DNA from: Albimonas donghaensis
GTDB lineage: Bacteria; Pseudomonadota; Alphaproteobacteria; Rhodobacterales; Rhodobacteraceae
Direction: 5' to 3'
Assembly: GCF_900106695.1 (NCBI RefSeq)
Contig: NZ_FNMZ01000006.1
Coordinates: 124,001 to 188,000 of the forward strand
DNA length: 64,000 bases
Shown here piece after piece: positions 33,203 through 41,110 of this stretch (within the stretch, counting starts at the first letter, position 1; every line of letters starts with the position of its first letter). Under the pieces are notes generated by a model. It was given only the letters and a program-made list of their open reading frames with translations. It did not search any database and had not been told where the DNA came from. Made by a program: the position numbers and the translations under genes.

Positions 33203-34485
33203 TGGGGATGGGTGAACGTCCCTCCATGATCCTGCGCGGCGCGCGGCTGGCGGGCGGCGCCGCGCCGGTGGACAAGACAGTGGTGGACGTGGCGGTGGCC
33301 GGCGACCGGATCGTCGCCGTCGCCCCCGCCCTGCCCGGGGCGGAGGGGGCGGAGGAGATCGCGCTCGACGGCCGCCTGCTGTTCCCCGGCTTCGTGGAAA
33401 GCCATGTCCATCTCGACAAGTCCGCGCTGACCGACCGCTGCGCCGGGGCGCCGGACCTGCCCTCCGCCATCGCCGCGGTGGCCGCCGAAAAGCGCGCCTT
33501 CACGGTGGAGGACATCCACGCCCGCGCCTCCGAGACCCTGACCCGCTGCGTCCTGCACGGCGCCACCGCCATGCGCACCCATGTGGAGGCCGACCCCCGC
33601 ATCGGCCTGCGCGGCTTCGAGGCGATCAAGGCGCTGCGGGAAGACTTCGCCTGGGCCATCGACCTGCAGATCTGCGTGTTCCCGCAGGAGGGGCTGACCA
33701 ACGATCCGGGGACCGAGGCGCTGCTCGACCAGGCGGTGCGGGAGGGGGCGGACCTGATCGGCGGCTGCCCCTATGCCGACACCGACCCGACCGCCCAGAT
33801 CGCCCGGATCTTTTCGCTCGCGCGGGAATACGACCTCGATATCGACTTCCACCTGGACTTCCACCTCGACCCAGCCCGCATGGACCTGGGCGAGATCTGC
33901 CGGATGACCGAGGCCCATGGCATGGGCGGGCGCGTGGCGGCGGGGCATGTCTCGGCGCTCTCCGCCCTGCCCCCCGACGAAGCCGCCGCCTGGGCGCGCC
34001 GCATGGCGGATGCCGGCGTGGCCCTGACCGTGCTGCCGGCCACCGACCTGTTCCTGATGGGGCGGGAGGCGCGTCACCTGACGCCCCGCGGCGTGGCGCC
34101 CGCCCATGATTTCCACCGCTGCGGCGTGACCTGCTCGCTCGCCACCAACAACGTGCTGAACCCGTTCACGCCCTTCGGCGACGGCTCGCTGCTGCGCATG
34201 GCCAATCTCTACGCCAACGCCGCCCAGCTGGGCGCGGCGGAGGATCACGCGCTGTGCTTCGACATGGTGTCGTCGGCGCCGGCGCGGCTGATGGGGCTGG
34301 ATTACGGAGTGCGCGAGGGGGCGCGGGCCGACCTCGTGGCGCTGGACGCGCGGTCCGAGGCCGAAGCCGTGGCGACCCTCGCCCCGCCGCTTTTCGTGGT
34401 GAAGAACGGGCGGCGGACCGTCACCCGGCCGGCGCCGGTGCTGCACGGACCGGGGGTTGACCGGCCTGCGCCCGGCCCTGTCTGA
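33202..34485 (+). CDS. Amidohydrolase of the cytosine deaminase-like group
   Basis: A 427-residue metal-dependent hydrolase. The amidohydrolase entry motif is ESHVHLDK (H68 and H70), a further metal-type His is H217 in DFHLDFHLD, and H249 lies in AAGHVSAL. The closest fold type is CodA-like, but at the position of the metal-binding Asp the sequence reads ATNNVLNPFTPFGDG, with Asn in place of Asp, and the catalytic Glu after HxD is missing. The gene may thus act on a different C-N bond or be a diverged subfamily. The ATG at 33202 overlaps the previous stop. Confidence 0.85.
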   Translation: MGMGERPSMILRGARLAGGAAPVDKTVVDVAVAGDRIVAVAPALPGAEGAEEIALDGRLLFPGFVESHVHLDKSALTDRCAGAPDLPSAIAAVAAEKRAFTVEDIHARASETLTRCVLHGATAMRTHVEADPRIGLRGFEAIKALREDFAWAIDLQICVFPQEGLTNDPGTEALLDQAVREGADLIGGCPYADTDPTAQIARIFSLAREYDLDIDFHLDFHLDPARMDLGEICRMTEAHGMGGRVAAGHVSALSALPPDEAAAWARRMADAGVALTVLPATDLFLMGREARHLTPRGVAPAHDFHRCGVTCSLATNNVLNPFTPFGDGSLLRMANLYANAAQLGAAEDHALCFDMVSSAPARLMGLDYGVREGARADLVALDARSEAEAVATLAPPLFVVKNGRRTVTRPAPVLHGPGVDRPAPGPV

Positions 34486-34492
34486 TCGGGCG

Positions 34493-35497
34493 ATGGATGC
34501 GCCCGATCCCGCCCGCCCCGGCCTGCCCGAGTTCCGCGCCGCCGCCGCTTCCATCACCGGCGCCGCGATCCGCACGCCGCTCATCGCCTCGGCCCTGCCG
34601 GGGATGGAGGCTCTGCGGCTGAAGCTCGACTGCCTGCAACCGACCGGCGCCTTCAAGATCCGCGGCGCGCTCAACGCCGTGGCCCGGCTGGCGCCCGGCG
34701 CGCGGGGGGTGGTGTGCTGCTCCACCGGCAATCACGGGCGGGCGCTGGCCTGGGCGGCGGGGCGCGCCGGCATCCCCGCCGCCATCTGCCTGTCCGCCCT
34801 GGTGCCCGAGGCCAAGGTCCGCGCGGCGGAGGCGCTGGGCGCCAGGGTGATCCGCATCGGAACCTCGCAGGACGAGGCCCAGGCCGAAGCCGACCGGCTG
34901 GCGGAGGCCGAGGGCCTGACCCCCGTCCCCCCCTTCGACCACGCCCATGTCATCGCCGGCCAGGGCACGCTGGGGCTGGAGCTGATCGAGGATGCGCCGG
35001 ATCTGGAAACCATCCTCGTCCCCCTGTCGGGCGGCGGGCTTGCGGCCGGGATCGCGGCCGCGGCCAAGGCGCTGAAGCCGGGCGTGCGGGTGGTGGGCAT
35101 CTCCATGGACCGGGGCGCCGCGATGGCCGCGAGCCTCGCCGCGGGGCGCCCGGTGGAAGTGGCGGAGGTCGCCTCGCTCGCCGACAGTCTGGGCGGCGGG
35201 ATCGGGCTGGAGAACCGGCTGACCTTCGCCATGTGCCAGGACCTGCTCGACGACGTGGTGCGGGTGACGGAGGCCGAGATCTACGCCGGAATGCTGGCCC
35301 TGCTGGAGGGCGAGCGGGTGGTGGCCGAAGGCGCCTCCGCCGTCGCCCATGCCGCTGTTCTGGCGGGAAAGATACGGCTGACCGGCCCGACCGCCGCGCT
35401 GATCACCGGGCGCAACGCCGCCCCCAAACAGATCGCCGCCATCGCCGCCCGGGCGCCCGTCCGGCTCGGCGACATCACCGTGGAGGCTCCCGCATGA
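34493..35497 (+). CDS. EutB-like PLP-dependent dehydratase
   Basis: A 334-residue fold-type II PLP enzyme of the threonine dehydratase family, closest in style to EutB of hydroxyectoine utilisation. The Schiff-base lysine is K55 in TGAFKIRGALNA, the substrate loop is CCSTGNHGRALAWAA, and the phosphate loop is LSGGGLAAGIAAA. There is no C-terminal ACT domain, so it is not biosynthetic IlvA. Likely reaction: removal of water and ammonia from a hydroxy amino acid. The EutC-like gene overlaps its end. The start at 34493 lies seven bases after the previous stop. Confidence 0.87.
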   Translation: MDAPDPARPGLPEFRAAAASITGAAIRTPLIASALPGMEALRLKLDCLQPTGAFKIRGALNAVARLAPGARGVVCCSTGNHGRALAWAAGRAGIPAAICLSALVPEAKVRAAEALGARVIRIGTSQDEAQAEADRLAEAEGLTPVPPFDHAHVIAGQGTLGLELIEDAPDLETILVPLSGGGLAAGIAAAAKALKPGVRVVGISMDRGAAMAASLAAGRPVEVAEVASLADSLGGGIGLENRLTFAMCQDLLDDVVRVTEAEIYAGMLALLEGERVVAEGASAVAHAAVLAGKIRLTGPTAALITGRNAAPKQIAAIAARAPVRLGDITVEAPA

Positions 35498-36495
35498 CCC
35501 AGGCTCCGACGCCCCCGATCCTGATCCTGACCGAGGCCGAATTGCGCGCCGCGGTCCCGCTCGACCTCGCCGCCGTGGACGCCACCGAAGCGGCCTTCGC
35601 GGCGCTGGCCCGGCCCGGCGCGCGGATGCCTCCGGTGCTGTCCATGGACCTGCCGGAGGCCAATGGCGAGGTCGATGTGAAAACCGCCTTCCTGCCCGGT
35701 TTCGACGCCTTCGCCATCAAGGTCAGTCCGGGGTTCTTCGACAATCCCAGGCTGGGCCTGCCGAGCCTCAACGGGTTGATGTGCGTCTTCTCGGCGAAGA
35801 CCGGGCTGGTGGAGGCGGTGCTGCTCGACAACGGCTACCTGACCAATATCCGCACCGCCGCCGCCGGGGCCGTGGCCGCGCGCTGGCTGGCGCCGGAGCG
35901 GGTGGAGACGGCGGCCGTGCTGGGGGCGGGCGTGCAGGCGCGGATGCAGATGATCGCGGCGCATCTGGTGCGGCCGTTCGCGCGCGGGTGGGTCTGGGCC
36001 CGCGATCCGGCGCGGGCGGCGGAGGCGGCGGCCGAGATCGCATCGGCGACGGGGGCCGACATCCGGGTCGCCGCGACCCCGCAGGAGGCTGTTTCCGCTT
36101 CGCAAATCGTGATCACCGCGACCCCCTCCACGACCCCGGTCCTGCAGGCCGGGTGGCTCGCGCCCGGGCGTCATGTGACGGCCATGGGATCGGACCAGCA
36201 TGGCAAGAACGAGATCGCGCCGGAGGCCCTGGCGGCGGCGGATCTCTATGTCTGCGACCGGGTCTCGCAGGCCGCGGCGATGGGCGAGTTGCGCGCGGCC
36301 CGCGAAGCGGGATACCTGCCCGGACCGCCGCCGGAACTGGGGGAGATCGTGGCCGGGCTCCGCTCGGGCCGGCTGACGGAGGCCGCCGTGACGATCTGCG
36401 ACCTGACCGGAACCGGCGCGCAGGACACCGCCATCGCCGCCCATGCGCTCGCCGCCGCCCGCGCCGCCGGCGCCGGCATGGCCCTTCCCCGCTGA
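35494..36495 (+). CDS. EutC-like ornithine cyclodeaminase-family protein
   Basis: A 333-residue member of the ornithine cyclodeaminase/mu-crystallin family. GEVDVKTAFLPGFDAFAIKV, SPGFFDNPRLGLPSLNGLM and DNGYLTNIRTAAAGAVAARW fit the EutC subgroup. The dinucleotide loop is VLGAGVQAR (142-150). Reactions in this family include cyclodeamination, imine reduction and dehydrogenation. EutB and EutC occur side by side in hydroxyectoine gene clusters, but the other hydroxyectoine genes (eutA, eutD, eutE, ehu) are absent here. Confidence 0.87.
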   Translation: MTQAPTPPILILTEAELRAAVPLDLAAVDATEAAFAALARPGARMPPVLSMDLPEANGEVDVKTAFLPGFDAFAIKVSPGFFDNPRLGLPSLNGLMCVFSAKTGLVEAVLLDNGYLTNIRTAAAGAVAARWLAPERVETAAVLGAGVQARMQMIAAHLVRPFARGWVWARDPARAAEAAAEIASATGADIRVAATPQEAVSASQIVITATPSTTPVLQAGWLAPGRHVTAMGSDQHGKNEIAPEALAAADLYVCDRVSQAAAMGELRAAREAGYLPGPPPELGEIVAGLRSGRLTEAAVTICDLTGTGAQDTAIAAHALAAARAAGAGMALPR

Positions 36496-36508
36496 GGAGA
36501 TTTCTCGA

Positions 36509-36940
36509 ATGACCTCGCTCGCCATCACCGCCGGCCCGTTCCGGTTTCTCGGCGTTCTCAATGAGCTGCAATGCCCGCGCACCTGCGCGGCGGTGCGCGC
36601 GGCGCTGCCCTTCGACGGCTCCGTGATCCATGTGCGCTGGTCGGGAGAGGCGGTCTGGGCGCCTCTGGGCGACCTGGATTTCGGGGTGCCCTACGAGGAC
36701 CCGACCTCCTATCCCGCGCCGGGGCAGTTCCTGCTGTTTCCGGGCGGCGAGGGGCGGATTTCGGAGACGGAGATCCTGCTCGCCTACGGGCCGTGCCGCT
36801 TCGCCTCGAAGGCCGGGCAGCTGGCGGGGAACCCGTTCGCGTCCATCGTCTCGGGGCTCGACAAGCTGGCGGAGCTGGGACCGATGACGCTGCAGAAGGG
36901 CGCCCAGAGCCTCAAGATGGAGCTGATCGAGGACGCCTGA
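36509..36940 (+). CDS. DUF3830 family protein (cyclophilin-like fold)
   Basis: A 143-residue protein matching DUF3830: CAAVRAALPFDGSVIHVRWS, SYPAPGQFLLFPG and EILLAYGPCRFASKAGQLAG. The family has a cyclophilin-like beta barrel and often sits among transport and amide/hydantoin hydrolysis genes. Activity is unknown. gaggaga precedes the ATG, and the gene closes the catabolic unit 13 bases after the EutC-like gene. Confidence 0.85.
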   Translation: MTSLAITAGPFRFLGVLNELQCPRTCAAVRAALPFDGSVIHVRWSGEAVWAPLGDLDFGVPYEDPTSYPAPGQFLLFPGGEGRISETEILLAYGPCRFASKAGQLAGNPFASIVSGLDKLAELGPMTLQKGAQSLKMELIEDA

Positions 36941-37440
36941 AACGGGGGGTGACAAGCGTGCACCGGGCGTGCGCCGCGCGTATGCCAAGGGAATGACTCG
37001 GGTATTAGGGGCAGGGCGCGCGTTCGGAGAGGGAGGAATGCGGGTTGGCGCCCGCCCTACGACGCGCGGCGGTGTGAGGCGTCAGGCGAAGCCGACGCTT
37101 GTGCCGTGGCGCCGACCCGGATCGCAGGTTGGACGGAACAGGCGGACTTTCGCGCCGAGCGCGGCCAAGGTCTGGCCCGAGCCCAATCCATCGCTCCGCA
37201 CGCTCCCGCGAATGTCAGCTTGCGTTGTCTCACCCGCTTTGGCGCCCCCAAACCTATCAGAACTCGCAGCGATTTCGCCAAAGGGTCCTGACTATGGATT
37301 TTTCAGCGACTCCAGCGAAGCGTCGGCGCGGGTTGAGAACGGCCGTTTTTGGTTTATCGATCCTAACAGGAGTTCTCTGGCGAACTTGAAGCGACTGATG
37401 CCGCTTGGCGCGTAACATCCATCTATGTCAGAGATTGCTC
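36941..37440. other. Left flank of AT-rich HNH gene
   Basis: No gene is supported. A palindromic element lies at 37040-37060. From about 37180 the base composition falls toward that of the following gene. Short frames here give no recognisable protein. Confidence 0.4.
37040..37061. repeat. Palindromic element, left copy flanking HNH gene
   Basis: gcgggttggcgcccgcccta plus cg. Its reverse complement matches the element at 38552-38573 at 21 of 22 bases. The two therefore sit as inverted repeats around the AT-richer gene. Confidence 0.8.
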
Positions 37441-38361
37441 ATGACTTTTGACCTGAAAAACGCCCTTAGTCTTCCTGACATTCATCACTCTGTCGGCAGA
37501 CGCGACGAGGTATTGAAACGTTTCGGACCGCGCTTCCGCGACCCGTCGATCCTCACGGCGCAAGACTATCACGACTTCCTTAGTATTAAGCACAATCATC
37601 ATTGGTCGGGATTGGAACGCCTTGGCCGCCGCGCAGCAAATGACATGGACAACCTTCGTGCCGCTGTATCCATCCTTGTCGATGAAGCTGCGCCGCTTTC
37701 AAAAAGGTTCGATAGGGCTCTGTCGATGGTTCATGGTGTCGGTGCGGCTACGCTCTCGCCGATGTTGCTGCTTGCATATCCTGATCGTTATGGCGTTTGG
37801 AATGGCACCAGTGAGCCGGAAATGCGGGATCGCGGTATTTGGCCGACCTTTCCTATTGGGTCATCAGCTGGAACAAAATATGAGATTATCAATTCGGTAC
37901 TGATCGACCTGGCGGAGAAGCTCGGAGTTGATCTGTGGACGTTGGATGCCCTCTGGTGGGCCAGCAAGTTAGAGCGCCAGGACAATGGAGAGATCAAGAA
38001 CGCCAGATTCAAGGCAGTCTGGAGTATGGCGAACGAAGCCGAGCAAACCGCGAAGCAATCGTACGGCCAGATCGTTCAGCGCACCGTCAAAAACAAGGAC
38101 CTCAGGCTTTCAAAAGAGGCGCTCATCGCGCATTTAAACGAGTTATTGGATGAAACTAGCAATCGTTGCGCAATCACAAGTCTAATCTTGCAGTTTGAAG
38201 GTTCAGACGAACATTTGAGACCTTCTCTAGATCGCATTGACAGCAACGGTCATTACGAAGCCGGGAATCTACAGGTCGTGGCGCGCTTCATAAATTTTTG
38301 GAAGAGAGACACCGAGGACACTGAGTTCCGGAGGCTAATCGCCGTTGTACGAGGCGAATAG
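37441..38361 (+). CDS. Hypothetical protein with helix-hairpin-helix and HNH-like C-terminus
   Basis: A 306-residue protein with clearly lower GC than its surroundings, indicating transfer. The middle (MVHGVGAATLSPMLLLAYPD, 97-115) looks like a helix-hairpin-helix segment of DNA-binding or restriction proteins. The C-terminus (C243-A-I-T-S, then LRPSLDRIDSNGHY and GNLQVVARFINFWK) resembles an HNH-like module of the type with conserved PSLDRID and GN. I infer a nuclease, possibly a solitary restriction or defence gene; the family is not firmly recognised. The start at 37441 is the ATG after which the protein composition is normal. Confidence 0.7.
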   Translation: MTFDLKNALSLPDIHHSVGRRDEVLKRFGPRFRDPSILTAQDYHDFLSIKHNHHWSGLERLGRRAANDMDNLRAAVSILVDEAAPLSKRFDRALSMVHGVGAATLSPMLLLAYPDRYGVWNGTSEPEMRDRGIWPTFPIGSSAGTKYEIINSVLIDLAEKLGVDLWTLDALWWASKLERQDNGEIKNARFKAVWSMANEAEQTAKQSYGQIVQRTVKNKDLRLSKEALIAHLNELLDETSNRCAITSLILQFEGSDEHLRPSLDRIDSNGHYEAGNLQVVARFINFWKRDTEDTEFRRLIAVVRGE

Positions 38362-38527
38362 CATACAGACTTCCAAACCCATCGCTTCTGTCACCGGCGA
38401 AATCCACCGTTTCCGGAGCGCGGTCCGAAGCGGTGGTCGGCGGTTCGGCACATCGTCCGCTCACCGGACCCTCAACCGCGGAAATCCTGTGTCGGGTTCG
38501 GGTTGGAAATGCCCGACGCTCGACAGT

Positions 38528-38553
38528 CGGCCGTCCCGGGGTCGGGACGGCCG
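38528..38553. terminator. Hairpin between HNH gene and acyl-CoA dehydrogenase
   Basis: A perfect 10-bp stem (cggccgtccc/gggacggccg) with a six-base loop in the convergent gap. There is no T-run, so it is a possible, not certain, terminator. Confidence 0.45.
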
Positions 38554-38573
38554 TAGGGCGGGCGCCAGCCCGC
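38552..38573. repeat. Palindromic element, right copy flanking HNH gene
   Basis: Begins cgtagggcgggcgccagccc. It is the inverted counterpart of the element at 37040-37061, with a single mismatch over 22 bases. Confidence 0.8.
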
Positions 38574-38592
38574 CGTTGCGGAACGGGTCCGC

Positions 38593-39711
38593 TCAATACC
38601 CCCGCAGCGTCGCGAAACGGTCGGTGTGGAACCGCTCGTCGCCGAGCATCTGGGCGGCGGGGCGGGCGCGCTTCATGTAGAGGCCGATGTCGTATTCGTC
38701 CGTCATGCCGACGCCGCCATGCATCTGGATGCCCTCGTTGGTGGCGAGGTCCGCGACCTGCGCCGCCTTGGCCTTGGCGAGGCTGACCAGAAGCGGCGTG
38801 CGCTCCGACCCCTCGTCCAGCGCCGAGAGGGCGGCGAGGACCGCCGACTTCACCAGCTCGATCTCCGCGAAGAGATGCGCGGCCCGGTGCTGGAGCGACT
38901 GGAACGTGCCGATGATGACGCCGAACTGCTTGCGCTCGTTGATATAGGCGACCGTGCGCTCGAAGGCTTCGAGCGACAGGCCCAGCAGCTCCGCGGACAG
39001 ATGCGCGGCGCCGATGTCGAGCACCTGCGCCAGCGCGCCGGCGCCGGCGCCCACGTCGCCCAGCGCCACGGCGGGCGTCCCCTCGAAGCGCAGGATGGCG
39101 GCGTTGCGGCTGTCGACCATCACGGTCCGCTCGACCTCCAGCCCCGCGGCGCCGGACTCCACGAGGAACAGGCCGACCGCCCCGTCAGGCGTCTTCGCGG
39201 AGACGACGATCCTGTCGGCCACATGCCCGTCGGCGACGTTCAGCTTGGCGCCGCGCAGGGTGTAGCCGTCGCCCGCAGGCGTCGCCTCGGTGTCGACCTG
39301 GGAGGGACGGTGGCGGCGGAATTCGTCCACGGCCAGCGCCAGCAACAGCTTGCCCTCGGCCACCCTGGGCAGGATGTCGGCCTTCTGCGCCTCCGACCCC
39401 GCCAGCGTCACGGCGGAGACGCCGAGCACCGCGGTGGCGAAGAGCGGCGAGGGCGAGAGGTTGCGGCCCGCCGCCTCCATCACCAGCCCCATGGCCACGT
39501 GACCCATGCCGGCGCCGCCGAATTCCTCGGGGATCAGCGCCCCGGCGAAGCCCATCGCGGCCATCTCCGCCCAGGCGTCGCGGGAGAAGCCGTCGGCGTC
39601 CTCCGCATCACGCACCCGGCGCAGTTCCTTCACGGGGAGCTTGTCGGCCATGAAGCGCTCGGCGCTGTCCTTCAGCATCCGCGCGTCGTCGTCGAGAACC
39701 AGATTGACCAT
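38593..39711 (-). CDS. Acyl-CoA dehydrogenase, second subunit-type
   Basis: A 372-residue acyl-CoA dehydrogenase family protein. The N-terminal helical part (EMAAMGFAGALIPEEFGGAG) and the C-terminal FAD/substrate region (YINERKQFGVIIGTFQSLQH, then IQMHGGVGMTDEYDIGLYMK) are present. The middle lacks the usual ...TEP.AGSD loop of active enzymes; instead it has DEFRRHRPSQVDTEA. I chose the ATG at 39711, whose upstream gggtga overlaps the previous stop. It probably forms a heteromer with the upstream dehydrogenase, as in steroid and aromatic side-chain oxidation pairs. Confidence 0.88.
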   Translation of the reverse strand: MVNLVLDDDARMLKDSAERFMADKLPVKELRRVRDAEDADGFSRDAWAEMAAMGFAGALIPEEFGGAGMGHVAMGLVMEAAGRNLSPSPLFATAVLGVSAVTLAGSEAQKADILPRVAEGKLLLALAVDEFRRHRPSQVDTEATPAGDGYTLRGAKLNVADGHVADRIVVSAKTPDGAVGLFLVESGAAGLEVERTVMVDSRNAAILRFEGTPAVALGDVGAGAGALAQVLDIGAAHLSAELLGLSLEAFERTVAYINERKQFGVIIGTFQSLQHRAAHLFAEIELVKSAVLAALSALDEGSERTPLLVSLAKAKAAQVADLATNEGIQMHGGVGMTDEYDIGLYMKRARPAAQMLGDERFHTDRFATLRGY

Positions 39712-39716
39712 GTGCT

Positions 39717-40898
39717 TCACCCGAGCCCGAGGATGTTCTTGGAGATGATGTTGAGCTGCACCTCGGTGGTGCCGCCCTCGATCGAGTTCGCCTTGGTGCG
39801 CAGCCAGGCGCGGGGAAGCGCGCCGCCCTTGTGGGCCTGGCCTTCCCAGACCATGGCGTCGGCGCCCTCGGCGGCGATGGCCAGTTCGTAGCGGCGCTTG
39901 TTGAGCTCAGTGCCGTAGTATTTGAGCATGGCGGAGGCGGCGCCCACGCCCTGCCCGGCCTTGGCCTCGGCGTTGATCCGCTCCGACGTCAGGGCGAAGG
40001 CCATGGCGTCGAGATCCCAGCGGGCGACGTCGGTGCGCAGCATCGGGTCGTCGAGCTTGCCGTCCGCATCCATCCCGGCGGCGTCGGCCACCAGTTCCCA
40101 CAGCGCCTTGTCGCCCGAGGCGGTGCGGCCCATGCCGGAGATCATCTCGCGCTCATGGGTCAGGAGATACTTGGCGTAGGTCCAGCCCTTGTTCTCCTCG
40201 CCCACGAGCTGGGATTTCTCCACCCGCACGTCGGTGAGGAAGGTCTCGCAGAACGGCGAGGCGCCGGAGATCAGCTTGATCGGCCGGGTCTCGACCCCCG
40301 GAGTGGCCATGTCGAAGAGCACCAGGGAGATGCCGAGCTGCTTCTTGGCGTCGGGGTCGGTGCGCACCAGGCAGAAGCACCAGTCGGCCTTGTTGGCGTA
40401 GCTGGTCCAGATCTTCTGGCCGTTGACGATGTAATGGTCGCCATGGTCGATGGCGCGGGTCTGGAGGCCGGCGAGGTCGGAGCCGGCGCCCGGCTCGGAA
40501 TAGCCCTGGCACCAGCGGATCTCGCCGCGCACGATCGGGGGAAGGTGCTGCTTCTTGAGCGCCTCGGAGCCGTATTTGAGCAGCGCCGGGCCGATCATCC
40601 AGATCCCGAAGCTGTCGAGCGGGGAGCGGGCGTGGATGCGGCCCATCTCCTCGCGCAGGATCTTGGCCTGTTCCTTGGAGAGGCCGCCGCCGCCGTATTC
40701 GGTCGGCCATTCGGGGGCGGTCCAGCCGCGCTCGGCCATCCGCTCCATCCACAGGCGCTGGTCCTCGGACTTGAACTGGGGGTTGCGCCCGCCCCAGCAG
40801 CGGTCGGCGTCCTCGCGGGCCGGTTCGCGCATGGATGCGGGGCAGTTCTCTTCGAGCCAGGCGCGGGTGTCGGCCCGGAAATCCTCCAGATCGAACAT
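39717..40898 (-). CDS. Acyl-CoA dehydrogenase, catalytic-type subunit
   Basis: A 393-residue acyl-CoA dehydrogenase with the flavin loop WCQGYSEPGAGSDLAGLQT, GQKIWTSYANKADW, and the C-terminal IEGGTTEVQLNIISKNILGLG. It oxidises an acyl-CoA to the 2,3-enoyl-CoA and passes electrons to ETF. The paired gene downstream starts at its stop codon, which suggests a two-subunit enzyme. No other beta-oxidation gene is adjacent, so the acyl chain is unknown. Confidence 0.93.
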   Translation of the reverse strand: MFDLEDFRADTRAWLEENCPASMREPAREDADRCWGGRNPQFKSEDQRLWMERMAERGWTAPEWPTEYGGGGLSKEQAKILREEMGRIHARSPLDSFGIWMIGPALLKYGSEALKKQHLPPIVRGEIRWCQGYSEPGAGSDLAGLQTRAIDHGDHYIVNGQKIWTSYANKADWCFCLVRTDPDAKKQLGISLVLFDMATPGVETRPIKLISGASPFCETFLTDVRVEKSQLVGEENKGWTYAKYLLTHEREMISGMGRTASGDKALWELVADAAGMDADGKLDDPMLRTDVARWDLDAMAFALTSERINAEAKAGQGVGAASAMLKYYGTELNKRRYELAIAAEGADAMVWEGQAHKGGALPRAWLRTKANSIEGGTTEVQLNIISKNILGLG

Positions 40899-41110
40899 GT
40901 CGATCCTCCCTATGACGTGGCGCGCCGCTCGGGCGGCGTCTTCGGGGGGGAGGATACATGCGGGTCGGCGGGGGGGCCAGCGGGAACATACGCGCAGGAA
41001 TGTCGGGCTTGGGGAGCGCCGCGTCGGGGGCGGCGCCGGTGGCGCGGGAGCGCCCGCGGCGCGCGGGGGCCGGGCGCCGGGTGGAGAGGGGGCGAGCGGC
41101 GGGGGCCGGG

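Noticed and set aside
35494-36940. Complete hydroxyectoine (eut/doe) cluster
   Set aside because: Only EutB-like and EutC-like genes are present; eutA, eutD/doeA, eutE/doeB and ehu transport genes are not found beside them.
36969-37415. Plus-strand ORF of about 148 codons before the HNH gene
   Set aside because: Composition changes midway, it spans the palindromic element, and no similarity is recognisable.
38362-38592. Small ORFs between the HNH gene and the acyl-CoA dehydrogenase
   Set aside because: They have Arg-rich composition, no ribosome binding site, and are built over the two hairpins.
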